From an uncultured Chloroflexus sp. (GTDB taxonomy: Bacteria > Chloroflexota > Chloroflexia > Chloroflexales > Chloroflexaceae), in NCBI RefSeq assembly GCF_937951745.1, contig NZ_CALFBQ010000011.1:1-44397 (forward strand): a stretch of 44,397 bases of DNA. Direction: 5' to 3'. The position numbers were made by a program, and so were the translations under genes. Of the stretch, positions 1 through 12,859 are shown piece by piece. Below the pieces are notes generated by a model, which ran no database searches, was not told the DNA's origin, and saw nothing but the letters and a program-made list of their open reading frames with translations. Numbering within the stretch: the first letter of the stretch is position 1; every line of letters starts with the position of its first letter.

Positions 1-463
1 TTCGTCACTGCACCGGAGCAGATTCAGATGCTTGAACCGTAGGACGCTTGTGATATATGTGAGGTGACGGTACAGCCCCGGCGACGACTCGGTTATTGGC
101 ATCATACTAACCAACGGTCGGCTCGGCGCCCGGATGGCGTAGTCGCCTATCAGTTGGTCTCATTCACGGCAATATGGCTAGTCGGTGGATGGATGATTGC
201 GGCCGGTGCCACTAGCTCGTCAGCGTGGAACGTGGCACAAGCAGAGAGAGACGATGTGCGCTCTTATGGGTGGCAGGAGAAGCGATAGCTTTCCTCGATG
301 CGATGAGCGTACTGCTGAATGGCGTCCTAGTCAAACAGTCGTATGTTGTTTGCGGTCTTGGGTGGATTATCCAGCAACAACAGCCGACTAGAATCGGCTT
401 GAGATAGTTTGCAGCTAAATCTAGGTGAAGCATGTGGTCTGCCTCACTTTTCAAGAGATTGGT
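1..463. other. No convincing gene
   Basis: Several short open frames exist on both strands here. None has a recognisable domain, a good ribosome binding site or plausible composition, and they overlap one another. I see no RNA gene or mobile-element end. The stretch may be the edge of an acquired island or the tail of something that lies outside the window. Confidence 0.5.
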
Positions 464-492
464 TTGCAACGGTGTACTATCAGCTCTATAAT
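464..492 (+). promoter_or_regulatory. Sigma70-type promoter for the methyltransferase gene
   Basis: TTGCAA at 464-469 and TATAAT at 487-492 are separated by exactly 17 bases. Transcription would begin near 499, ahead of the ATG at 533. This argues against the more upstream in-frame start at 425. Confidence 0.6.
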
Positions 493-532
493 AGCAGCAG
501 GAGCAATCTCATCTAGAGGCAGTAATAAGTCC

Positions 533-1408
533 ATGAGAAGAAACAGCACAATCTCACCAGTCATCAAGCCAAGCAAAACGCGAATTATAGCATTTGGGTG
601 GTATGGCGGAAAATTTTCACACCTTGATTGGCTCCTTCCCCTTCTCCCTGCCTGCCATCATTATTGCGAGCCATTTAGTGGTTCGGCTGCTGTTTTGTTG
701 AATCGCGATCCCTCACCTATAGAAACATACAATGACATTGACGGTGAAGTTGCAAACTTCTTCCGAGTCTTGAGAGATGAGCCAGAACGTTTGATAAGGG
801 CAATTGGACTCACGCCTTTTTCGCGGGAAGAATTTGCAATAGCTTGTAAGATAGACCCATCATTAGACCCGATTGAACGTGCAAGAAGATTTTATGTTCG
901 TGCCCGTCAAGTTCGAACAGGTTTGGCTCAATCTGCAACGCTAGGACGATGGGCCAATTGTAAAAACACCAGCCGAGCAGGGATGGCAGGCGCTGTATCT
1001 CGTTGGCTCGGTGCCGTTGAAGACCTACCAGATATAGCGCTGCGCTTATTGCGTGTGCAAATTGAAAACAGGCCTGCTATCGATGTCATACGTTTGTATG
1101 ATTCACCAAGCACACTTTTTTATTGTGATCCTCCATATATTCATGACACACGGGGTGACAATAATGCTTATGCCTACGAAATGAGTGATGAAGAACACTG
1201 TGAGCTAGCATCAGTATTAGATTCGGTTCAAGGTCTTGTGGCTATTTCAGGTTATGATTGTGACTTAATGAACGAGCTATATCCTTCTCCAAAGTGGTAC
1301 AAGAACATCGCTCCAACTAAAACAATACACTCAACCAAAGACGAGCGAACAGAGATTCTGTGGACAAATTACGACCCCAAAACAGTCAACTCCAAAACGC
1401 TATTTTAG
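533..1408 (+). CDS. D12-class N6-adenine DNA methyltransferase
   Basis: This 291-residue protein should transfer a methyl group from S-adenosylmethionine to adenine N6 in a specific DNA site. Near the N-terminus is a WYGGK stretch, then EPFSGSAAVLLN (Glu46), which matches the cofactor-binding motif of Dam/D12 enzymes. The catalytic motif DPPY is at residues 199-202. The start at 533 follows the promoter; an upstream in-frame GTG at 425 would put the promoter inside the gene and add an unlike N-terminus. The restriction-endonuclease-like gene begins 9 bases after the stop, so the two form an R-M pair. The base composition is AT-richer than in genes from 6 kb onward, which suggests transfer. 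The recognition sequence cannot be read from the protein. The class call is firm; the partner role is inferred from context. Confidence 0.88.
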   Translation: MRRNSTISPVIKPSKTRIIAFGWYGGKFSHLDWLLPLLPACHHYCEPFSGSAAVLLNRDPSPIETYNDIDGEVANFFRVLRDEPERLIRAIGLTPFSREEFAIACKIDPSLDPIERARRFYVRARQVRTGLAQSATLGRWANCKNTSRAGMAGAVSRWLGAVEDLPDIALRLLRVQIENRPAIDVIRLYDSPSTLFYCDPPYIHDTRGDNNAYAYEMSDEEHCELASVLDSVQGLVAISGYDCDLMNELYPSPKWYKNIAPTKTIHSTKDERTEILWTNYDPKTVNSKTLF

Positions 1409-1417
1409 GATAGAGCA

Positions 1418-1708
1418 ATGAGCAGACCTGACGAGATTCTTTCAAAAATCCTGAGACGTGCTTCGGCAGATATAACCACGCCAGTTCTTTCAGACGATGA
1501 TATTCGCTCACGGGTTGAGTATGTATGCCGCCAGATTAGCAATCGGGCATGTGCGAGACTCCTCATGGCTTGCCTATTAGCTAAAATAGATCGACCAGAG
1601 GTTGATCCTCGGAAGCCATATACTGAAATCCGCGACTCTGATGCTTTCTCTGGTCGCTCTTATGATGAAAAGTACATTACTCAGTTAATAAAAATCATTT
1701 GCCATTAA
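1418..1708 (+). CDS. SacI-family-like restriction endonuclease, N-terminal fragment (frameshifted)
   Basis: This 96-residue frame begins 9 bases after the methyltransferase. It carries the first part of a protein that continues one frame back in the following entry. Its last residues (KPYTEIRDSDAFSGRSYDEKYI) look like a conserved N-terminal block of the SacI restriction endonuclease family as I recall it. The frame then runs into TAA just after a five-A run at 1690-1694. One extra A there, or a -1 slip on A AAA, would join it to the next frame and give one protein of about 373 residues. Alone it lacks the nuclease core, so it is probably non-functional without the second half. The family name is from memory and is moderately sure. 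Confidence 0.6.
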   Translation: MSRPDEILSKILRRASADITTPVLSDDDIRSRVEYVCRQISNRACARLLMACLLAKIDRPEVDPRKPYTEIRDSDAFSGRSYDEKYITQLIKIICH

Positions 1709-2538
1709 ACTCAACAACCGCTTTTCTTACCCCTGCATTTCGCAATTTAGACAGACCTCTTACGACAGATTTAGATTTGGTAGGAAGACCTCGGCAAGTG
1801 TACAAAGCGACTCTACAATTACTTGATGACGTTTATCAAAAGAAAGTAACAGCAGAAGATTTATTAACTGAATTAGTGCGTATACTACTGCTTATGCGAG
1901 AAGAGAAGCAGACAAGAATCAATACCTTACTTGCTGGATTTTCATCTGAAAATACGTTACCCCTATCATCTGAAGAGATTATCAATTTGATTAAACAACA
2001 CCTCCAGTGTAAAAACTCTAGCAGATTGCCCGTTTTGATTGTGGCTGCAGCTTATTATTCTGTGGAAGAAAAACTTGGTGAGCGCATATTGCCATTACAT
2101 AGTCATAACGCCGCTGATGAACAAACGGGTTCCCTAGGAGATGTGGAAGTATGTCTCAAGAATGATGACCACGTAGTAACGGTGTATGAGATGAAATTGA
2201 AACAAGTGACTGTTAATGATATTAACCGTGCGCTTGAAAAGATTGCTTCGACTACTAATAGGATACATAACTATATCTTTATCACCACCGATGATATTAG
2301 CGATGAAGTCAAGTCTTATGCGGCAAGATGCTATGAAGAAACTGGTGGAACTGAGATTGCCGTACTTGATTGCATAGGCTTTCTACGTCATTTTTTACAT
2401 TTTTTCCACAGATCACGAGCTAAATTTTTGGACTCCTACCAAAGTCTTGTATTGAGCGAACCAGATAGTGCAGTGAGTCCGCCTCTAAAAGAAGTCTTTT
2501 TGGCATTAAGGCAAGCGGCGGAAGCTGACAGAGAATAG
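1699..2538 (+). CDS. SacI-family-like restriction endonuclease, C-terminal fragment with nuclease core
   Basis: This frame holds the main body of the endonuclease. Its only available start is TTG at 1699, inside the end of the upstream frame, with no clear ribosome binding site. The PD-(D/E)XK nuclease signature is visible: Asp148 in LGDVEV, then Glu164-Met-Lys166 in YEMKLK, counting from the TTG. The downstream part (YIFITTDDI, then LDCIGFLRHFLHFFHR) is helical and typical of this family. The reading is continuous with the previous entry if one base is added near 1690-1694. If the break is real in the cell, cutting activity is probably lost while methylation persists. If it is a sequencing error or ribosomal slippage, the R-M system is active. 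What it cuts cannot be seen. Confidence 0.62.
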   Translation: MPLNSTTAFLTPAFRNLDRPLTTDLDLVGRPRQVYKATLQLLDDVYQKKVTAEDLLTELVRILLLMREEKQTRINTLLAGFSSENTLPLSSEEIINLIKQHLQCKNSSRLPVLIVAAAYYSVEEKLGERILPLHSHNAADEQTGSLGDVEVCLKNDDHVVTVYEMKLKQVTVNDINRALEKIASTTNRIHNYIFITTDDISDEVKSYAARCYEETGGTEIAVLDCIGFLRHFLHFFHRSRAKFLDSYQSLVLSEPDSAVSPPLKEVFLALRQAAEADRE

Positions 2539-3032
2539 CGTCCCAACCGGCTTTGTATATAATTAGCGCCATCCTACTACAACCTTACGACTCTGGCGAA
2601 GGGAAAGGCACGAGGTACCAAAGCATATACATCAAAGCAGCTACCACGTATTTTACAAATGGGTCTTACTATCCTCTCTCCTTGCAGATAGGTGAGTGAA
2701 TCGGAAATGTTATGACAATTACTTGTAAAAAACCTACAGATTATCTCATCGGAGCAGTACATATGCACGGTTTGCGGTGGTAATGACAATGTAGCTTGAA
2801 GAATTAGAACGTCTTTCATAAAAGTAGTAACTTGGATCCAATTCGAGAAAAAGCAAGCCATGTTGACATTTACCAATATTGTCATAGATTGGTTTGATGG
2901 CTATACTACAATTTAAACCAAGATATATACAGCCCGGTTCCTTGCTCAGTATTGAGCCGTCCGGCACAAGCTTCTGTTCAATAACTTGACGTCTGAGCGA
3001 ATGTCATTAACCGACTGACCCAGTAAGGAGAT
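2539..3032. other. Intergenic stretch without a supported gene
   Basis: An open frame of about 100 codons on the minus strand (2577-2885) has no recognisable domain and no good ribosome binding site. The region is AT-rich like its neighbours. I see no inverted repeats suggesting an insertion-sequence end. Confidence 0.45.
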
Positions 3033-3625
3033 TTGGTAGGGCTACTCCAGACCTTGAAAGATACCCCACTGCCTTCGATTCTTGTTATTGGTAGTATTGT
3101 ATTTCTGCTCCTCACTTTCGTGAGAAAACAGATGGAGTGGTTAAAATCGAAATGAATGAATTCAACCGATTTGGATCTGCTCTTATTGGTATTATTTTGA
3201 TCATATCTGGAACTAGTCTTTATTTAGTACCGACATTTGGAATTGATGCTGTTCCAGCCCCAAGAGCAAACGACTATTCAACGAGCGTAGGCGACCATTG
3301 GACGTGTCACAAGGTAAGAGACTGGGCATTACAACCCGATGGTTCGTACTAGTGGAAAGGGTTATCACCCGGTTCATCCGATTGCTTAGAAGTAGGCTAA
3401 GATGGGGGGCTACTCTAACAACTACGGAACGGCGAGAACCTTAAACTCGTTATTCGGGCAGATGATGATTTTATTGAATTGAACATTTGCAATAGTCAAT
3501 ACACTGTCGATGAAATTACCGCCGGTGAAATCTGCATTCCCCAACAACCTGAGCTGTGGCCCAAAGTCAAGGGAACATTGATCGTAACAGGATCAGATAG
3601 ATTTTTGGTGGGTGTGAGAAAGTAG
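3033..3625 (+). pseudogene. Decayed small membrane-protein gene
   Basis: Three pieces appear to be one broken gene. Piece one (3033-3155) reads TPLPSILVIGSIVFLLLTF, a membrane helix, and stops at TGA. Piece two starts at ATG 3152 in another frame (MNEFNRFGSALIGIILIISG, a second helix) and stops at TAG 3350. The same frame then continues through TAA at 3398 and TAA at 3416. It stays open to 3625 as a soluble part ending in a plausible fold (VIRADDDFIELNICNSQYTV through GSDRFLVGVRK). The first helix resembles the 'TPLP-ILVIAG-VFLLL' start of a small two-helix membrane protein family that I recall but cannot name. One frameshift and three in-frame stops argue for decay. A coupled pair of tiny genes joined by the ATGA overlap is a weaker alternative. 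Confidence 0.5.
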
Positions 3626-3728
3626 GGAAGGCATGTCATAACATACATACCGTTGGGCGTCGCGAATGTATCTGGAGGGGTTTTGTCTGTATAACCGCAT
3701 CGAGCAACATTCCACAGGAGAGTGCAAG

Positions 3729-5522
3729 ATGTCAGGACGCGACGATACCCTAGTTGATGAGGACGGCTATATCTATAAAAGAGGCCCAGATGGAAGATAC
3801 CATCTCGCAGGCCTTCTTGGCTTACTTCAAGATACTTATAGACCCAAAGATGATTTTCTACCTGAAGTAGCGAGGGACTCTCGCGGTGATATAATTTTTT
3901 CAGACGGACATAAGATTTTGTATCGTCCCAAGATTTTTTATTATAGAAAGAGTGATGGAAAGAGTAATGGGGAAGTTTTTTCCGGAGATATGGGGGCAGT
4001 GGGTCTTCTGCTTATCCTTGGAGCCATACTTGCTATCCACGTAGTCATACTTGCGGTTTACATCTTGATTGGGTTACTCAAGGGCTGGCTCTTCCTCGTA
4101 GAGCGGTTTCCCCGCACTATGCTAGTCATCCACCTGCTGATTGGAATGGCTGCTGTAGGTAATGGACTATATCTGGCCGGTTTTGATTGGAAGGTACAAC
4201 TCATCGGAGTTGCGTTCGTACCAGCCTTGTGGGGATGGGTATGGCTTACTGTTCGACAACCAATGATTTTTATGCCAATCAACACTGTGCTGGTTGGTGG
4301 TGGATTGTGGATTGCTGCTCAATTAACTAGCTCTCAATGGCAACCCACGTGGTTTCGGCTTACCACTGGTATTCCCCTCATAGGTAACCTTCCACTCCTT
4401 TCGGCAGTTCTACCCACACTAATTTGGGTGTGGGTACTAGGCACCCAACGCTGGCCACGCTTCTTTCAACCACTGAACTTGTTGGTGTTAGGAGCCATTG
4501 CTTGCTTCCTGCTGCTGCGTGTTTGGACTGAATGGCAACCACTCTGGGAAACGTGGGTCAGACCAGTGCCAGTATTACCCCAAGTCACCGGCTGGCTCAT
4601 ATTGCTTTTGCCGTTAGGAATATGGCTGTGGCAAAAGGGACAAGTTCGCTGGCCGTTGCTTTTCACTATCTTCAATCTGCTCATCTTTGGCGGGATGCTA
4701 GGATTGACTGCCTATCATACCCAGCCGGCTTGGCTCGCTACGTGGTACCACTGGATGGCCGGCCTGCCCTTTGCAGTCGCCCCTATCCTGACTATTAGCC
4801 TAACTCCCATCACGCTGTGGGGTTGGAACCAAGTCAGCCGTCGTTGGGCAAAGATATGTGTCATTCCCAACTTGCTCCTTACTGGTAGCATTATGTGGCT
4901 TATTCTGGATCGCACCCGCTCGCTATGGGGCGATAAGTGGCAAACCATATGGGGGGATGTTCCTCTTCGTTTCGATCCGGCACTACTCGTGTTCGTCCTA
5001 CCGTTAGCCGTTTGGACTTGGCATCAGGCTCGTCAACGCTGGCCACATTCTCGGAACGTCGCACGAGTCGTATTGTGGGGAGGTGCCCTGTGGTGGATCG
5101 CTGAACGCACCCGAAGTATATGGTACGAAGGATGGAAGACCTTCACCGGCCAAGCAGCCCTCGATTTGGCTCTGCTGGCATTGCTTTTGCCGTTTCTATG
5201 TTGGATATGGTCACAATTGTACCGGCGCTGGCCGAAGATGGTAAGAATTGTCACTTGGATAGGAGTAACTGTAATCCTGATGTGGACGATAGGACGACTG
5301 TTGCCTGAATCGACAACGGTCTTTCGTACCATCGTCGCCTTTCTCCCACTATGCACGTGGGGGTGGTTGCGGCTGTTACATTATCGGCCTCGCATAGGGT
5401 GGCCTGCGACTTTGCTACCGTTTGTCGGTGTAGGGTTGTTAGCTTGGCTAGCCCCCGAATATTTTCAAGCACAACTATCAATTCTTATAACTTGGCTAGC
5501 CGAACAAGGAATGCATATTTGA
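3729..5522 (+). CDS. Membrane protein of unknown function built from ~65-residue repeats
   Basis: This 597-residue protein is not recognised. The start at 3729 is chosen because AGGAG lies just upstream; an in-frame ATG at 3666 lacks one. Residues 1 to about 85 are hydrophilic, with Asp/Gly-rich short motifs (EDGYIYKRGPDGRYHL, then DSRGDIIFSDGHKILYRP). The rest is almost entirely membrane helix. A unit recurs: helix, W-x-W, a basic turn of the RWP type, helix, then R-T-x-S-x-W...W. The Arg of the basic turn falls at residues 176, 241, 307, 372, 437 and 500, a period of 63-66. Related but less regular turns are at 126 and 553. Each unit gives two helices and a Trp-rich surface loop. There are no transporter, kinase or enzyme motifs. 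The gene stands alone at the end of the AT-rich island. Confidence 0.8.
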   Translation: MSGRDDTLVDEDGYIYKRGPDGRYHLAGLLGLLQDTYRPKDDFLPEVARDSRGDIIFSDGHKILYRPKIFYYRKSDGKSNGEVFSGDMGAVGLLLILGAILAIHVVILAVYILIGLLKGWLFLVERFPRTMLVIHLLIGMAAVGNGLYLAGFDWKVQLIGVAFVPALWGWVWLTVRQPMIFMPINTVLVGGGLWIAAQLTSSQWQPTWFRLTTGIPLIGNLPLLSAVLPTLIWVWVLGTQRWPRFFQPLNLLVLGAIACFLLLRVWTEWQPLWETWVRPVPVLPQVTGWLILLLPLGIWLWQKGQVRWPLLFTIFNLLIFGGMLGLTAYHTQPAWLATWYHWMAGLPFAVAPILTISLTPITLWGWNQVSRRWAKICVIPNLLLTGSIMWLILDRTRSLWGDKWQTIWGDVPLRFDPALLVFVLPLAVWTWHQARQRWPHSRNVARVVLWGGALWWIAERTRSIWYEGWKTFTGQAALDLALLALLLPFLCWIWSQLYRRWPKMVRIVTWIGVTVILMWTIGRLLPESTTVFRTIVAFLPLCTWGWLRLLHYRPRIGWPATLLPFVGVGLLAWLAPEYFQAQLSILITWLAEQGMHI

Positions 5523-5964
5523 AAAACACTCTCATACTATCTCACCACGCACCCTACCCGCCTGCTGCCTAGTCGTAGCCGGTGACAACCGATATGGTTT
5601 GCCAGCACGGGCGGCATTGCGCGGGTCCGCGCTCGCACTGCGAAGGAAGTTTCGCTGATCTCAAGAACGGCTAGCTTGTCCGCTGCTTCTCAGCTTCGAC
5701 AACGAGATACACCTTGACAAGAGGAAGATGCAGCGCGCTGAAGCCTAACCCTTCCACACTATACCCAACCGCACTTATCAGACACGGTGCATTGCACTTC
5801 CTCTACGTTGGGCTGGATCACGCACACGCTCCGTCACCCTTCCTGACTCTCAGTAGGTTTTGGTACGGCGAACCCTTACAATACGAAGTATCGATTTGGT
5901 GGAATAACACCTTCGCACGAAGGTAACAGTTCGTTTACCAATGTGACCACAAGAGGACAACGAT
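5523..5964. other. Intergenic stretch without a supported gene
   Basis: One open frame of 70 codons (5714-5926) has no recognisable features. Composition shifts in this stretch from the AT-rich island to the GC-rich bulk of the window, so an island boundary may lie here. I found no tRNA-like end, direct repeat or integrase remnant marking it. Confidence 0.4.
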
Positions 5965-8478
5965 ATGCCCACATCACCTGTATCTCATCTCCGTCGGACT
6001 ACGGTTACCTACGGGCTGCTCGTGGCATTGTTCGTTGTGCTCCTGCAACCAACGGCAGGTTTGTCACTGGCGAACGGTGACGCTGTCGTTTACAGTGACA
6101 CTCTCGATCCGGCATTTCAGAATTGGTCGTTTCAAACCACGGTGAACCTCACGACCTCATCGCCGACGCACGGCGGCAGCGCCCATGCCATCGCGGTGAC
6201 CTACCAGCCCGGCAACTGGGGCGCCCTGTGGCTGGTGCGACCCGGCGGCAATATCTCCCTCGCCGGCTATACCGCATTGCGCTTTGCTATCCACGGCGGC
6301 AGCGCTGGCGGGCAACAGATTCGGGTGCAGGTTGGCACTGGCACTAACTATCCGACCAATCAAGTAGACCTCACCACCTACCTGCCCGGCGGCCCGGTCG
6401 CAGGTGAATGGCGGGTTGTGACCATCCCCTTGGCCGATCTGAATGTAGCAGGTGGTTTCTTAGGCTCAATCGCCTTTCAGAGTGCGGTAAACAGCGGGCA
6501 AGCAACCTTTTACCTCGACGATTTGCATCTGCTGGCCGGGACAGAACCGCCGCCAGAACCCGGCGTCTCGGCCACCATTCGCATCCAAACCGACGGCAAC
6601 ACGATACCGATTAGTCCCTACCTCTTGGGGTCTAACTTACCTGTATGGTTGAATCCGACAAAACTCGCGAATGAAACCTTTCGCACCTATACTGCCGCCG
6701 CTGGCATTCGCCTCTTGCGCTTGCCGGGCGGTAGTTGGAGCAACCGCTACGGCTGGTTGAGCTGTGAGCTAGGCCAGAATCAGCCCGGCGCGGTTCCCTG
6801 TTCTGATTGGTTTTGGGCCGCGCGACCATCCGACGTGATCGCTTTTCTGCGTGCGACCGGCACCCAAGGGTTATGGGTGGTCAACCCCAACGGTACCTCT
6901 AAGGAAGCGGCGGCGCTGGTTGCCTTTTTCAACGGTGATGTGAACGATCATCGCCCCATCGGGGTGGATGTGCGGGGCACCGACTGGCGCACAGTTAGTT
7001 ATTGGGCGCAGTTACGTGCTGCGCGCGGCTATCCAGAGCCGGTTGGTATCAAACTGTGGGAGTTCGGCAACGAAATCTACGGCGGGAAACCCACTACCGG
7101 CGGTGGGCTGTGTCAGCCTTGGGGCTGGGAAGAGGTCTGGACGTGCGATGGCACAGAGTACGTGCTGGGGAAAGGAAGCGGCGCACAGCGGCGTGAGGGC
7201 TATCTGGAGTTTCGCGCCGCAATGCGAGCAGTAGATCCGACCATCTTGGTTGGTGCAGTTGGGTTTGAAAACCCCGGCGATCCTCATAATCCAAGTTGGC
7301 AGAACTACAACAACTGGGGCAACAAAGTCATCGCCGCCGCCGGTGACGCGCTCGATTTTTACGCGATTCACCCCTATCCGTATGATTACCCACCTGCCAA
7401 TAATGCGACTGGATACGCTGCTATCCTCGCAAAGCCGCAAGAGCATTTCCGTACCATCCGAACAGCCATCAACGCCGCCTTCGATGCGTTGGCTAGCGGA
7501 CGACGCGCGCCGATTGCCGTCACCGAATACAACCTCGTTGCAATGCAAGATCAAGACAACGCGCAATTGATGACACGAGCGATCAATGCGCTGTTCTTGG
7601 CCGATTCAATCGGGCAGGCAATTCAGCACGGGTATACCATATTTACTCAGTGGGATTTAGCCAACGGGCGAGCCAGCAACGGCACCGAGTACGGCCTGCT
7701 GCACGAAGATAATAACTTCTACCGCGCACCGCACTACTACGTCTACCCGCTGTGGGCGCGGTTCGGTACGCACATGCTGCCCGTTACCACATCTCTCAAT
7801 TCCGCTAGTGAAGCAGCCGTCTACGCCGGACGAGTCAACGCGACCACGCTGTCACTGCTGGTTATCAACAAAATGGCGCGACCGATCACCGCTACCGTTA
7901 CAGCAGACGGTGAGACAATCGTTGGTGGCAGTGCTTACGAAGTGCGCACTGACTCACCAACGGCGCAGAGCGTCACCTACAACGGTGTCGCGAATCCTTC
8001 GGCGACGCTTGGCGAACCGCCTCGCACACTTCAAGCCACAGAGGGAAACCTGACGGTCACATTTGCGCCATGGTCGATCACCCTTGTACATGCAGAGATA
8101 GAAGCGGCCACCGGCCCAAGGTTGATGCCGGCCTCAACGACCCTGAGCGGCCGGCCGGGTGAAGCAGTGAGCTACACCTTGACCGTGACTAACAGGGGAA
8201 GTACCGCCACCACTTTCACTGTGACGGTCAGCGGTAACCATTGGCCAACGAATGTGCCGGCAACCATCGGGCCGCTTGCAGCCGGTGCTAGCACTACCTT
8301 CCACGTAGCCGTGACTATCCCCGATGATCAGACCGGCGTTCATACCGATACGGCCACGATCACAGTAACTGCGCAGAATGATCCGACGAAATCGGCGCAA
8401 GCTGTGGTGACGACAATCCGCGCTAGGTTCCGTCTCTTTGTGCCGCTCGTCACAGTAGGTTCAAGTGTACCCCGCTAA
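5965..8478 (+). CDS. Secreted glycoside hydrolase (clan GH-A, GH51/GH44-like) with carbohydrate-binding and C-terminal beta domains
   Basis: This 837-residue exported enzyme probably hydrolyses plant or microbial polysaccharide outside the cell. A signal peptide covers residues 1 to about 37. Residues of about 40-190 form a beta-sandwich resembling carbohydrate-binding modules (ends FYLDDLHLL). The catalytic barrel follows: [15 protein letters not shown], then WEFGNEIYG with the likely acid/base Glu370, [13 protein letters not shown], and VTEYN with the likely nucleophile Glu521. The Gly-Asn-Glu plus Thr-Glu-Tyr-Asn pair is the pattern of alpha-L-arabinofuranosidases and relatives, but the exact substrate is not readable. 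A C-terminal module of about 90 residues ([20 protein letters not shown]) is of the NEW3/CARDB type. The protein ends in RLFVPLV plus a short tail, like the neighbouring amylase. Both are likely parts of one extracellular sugar-harvesting cluster. Confidence 0.82.
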   Translation: MPTSPVSHLRRTTVTYGLLVALFVVLLQPTAGLSLANGDAVVYSDTLDPAFQNWSFQTTVNLTTSSPTHGGSAHAIAVTYQPGNWGALWLVRPGGNISLAGYTALRFAIHGGSAGGQQIRVQVGTGTNYPTNQVDLTTYLPGGPVAGEWRVVTIPLADLNVAGGFLGSIAFQSAVNSGQATFYLDDLHLLAGTEPPPEPGVSATIRIQTDGNTIPISPYLLGSNLPVWLNPTKLANETFRTYTAAAGIRLLRLPGGSWSNRYGWLSCELGQNQPGAVPCSDWFWAARPSDVIAFLRATGTQGLWVVNPNGTSKEAAALVAFFNGDVNDHRPIGVDVRGTDWRTVSYWAQLRAARGYPEPVGIKLWEFGNEIYGGKPTTGGGLCQPWGWEEVWTCDGTEYVLGKGSGAQRREGYLEFRAAMRAVDPTILVGAVGFENPGDPHNPSWQNYNNWGNKVIAAAGDALDFYAIHPYPYDYPPANNATGYAAILAKPQEHFRTIRTAINAAFDALASGRRAPIAVTEYNLVAMQDQDNAQLMTRAINALFLADSIGQAIQHGYTIFTQWDLANGRASNGTEYGLLHEDNNFYRAPHYYVYPLWARFGTHMLPVTTSLNSASEAAVYAGRVNATTLSLLVINKMARPITATVTADGETIVGGSAYEVRTDSPTAQSVTYNGVANPSATLGEPPRTLQATEGNLTVTFAPWSITLVHAEIEAATGPRLMPASTTLSGRPGEAVSYTLTVTNRGSTATTFTVTVSGNHWPTNVPATIGPLAAGASTTFHVAVTIPDDQTGVHTDTATITVTAQNDPTKSAQAVVTTIRARFRLFVPLVTVGSSVPR

Positions 8479-8678
8479 AGCGTCAATCACGTCGTGTGAA
8501 CGTTGGTGCTCGTCGCTTGCGCGCGTACTGGAAAAGTGCGCCACGTGCAAAGCTATACCGGCTATTGCTCTGCACGCCAGCAAATGATGCATTTGCACTA
8601 GCCATCATCCGCGAGTGATAGTCCACGACAACTTAGCCCCTGTGTCTCCTAATCAAGCCATTGTTGTTAACAATACAG
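8479..8678. other. Intergenic leader region
   Basis: About 300 bases separate the two glycosidase genes (8479-8785). Apart from the promoter at 8679-8707, no open frame or strong hairpin is convincing. The separate promoter shows that the amylase gene is transcribed independently of the upstream gene. Confidence 0.4.
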
Positions 8679-8707
8679 TTGCACAAACAACCAATAACGA
8701 GTATAAT
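8679..8707 (+). promoter_or_regulatory. Sigma70-type promoter for the pullulanase-amylase gene
   Basis: TTGCAC (8679-8684) and TATAAT (8702-8707) are separated by 17 bases. The predicted start of transcription is near 8714, leaving a leader of about 70 bases before the start codon. Confidence 0.65.
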
Positions 8708-8770
8708 AGGACGCAATCCCGGTTATCGGCTCATACGTGCCAACGAGGCCACTCCGCTCAGTCACGCTAG

Positions 8771-12841
<4,071 letters not shown>

Positions 12842-12859
12842 TGGGCACGCTACCAACCG

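Noticed and set aside
64-469. Short genes at the left edge
   Set aside because: Overlapping frames on both strands with no features; part of the stretch is occupied by the methyltransferase promoter.
425-532. N-terminal extension of the methyltransferase
   Set aside because: It would place a TTGCAA-17-TATAAT promoter inside the gene and adds sequence unlike the family.
2577-2885. Minus-strand gene of about 100 codons
   Set aside because: No recognisable domain, no good ribosome binding site, mixed composition.
5714-5926. 70-codon gene before the glycosidase
   Set aside because: No domain, no signal peptide, no ribosome binding site.
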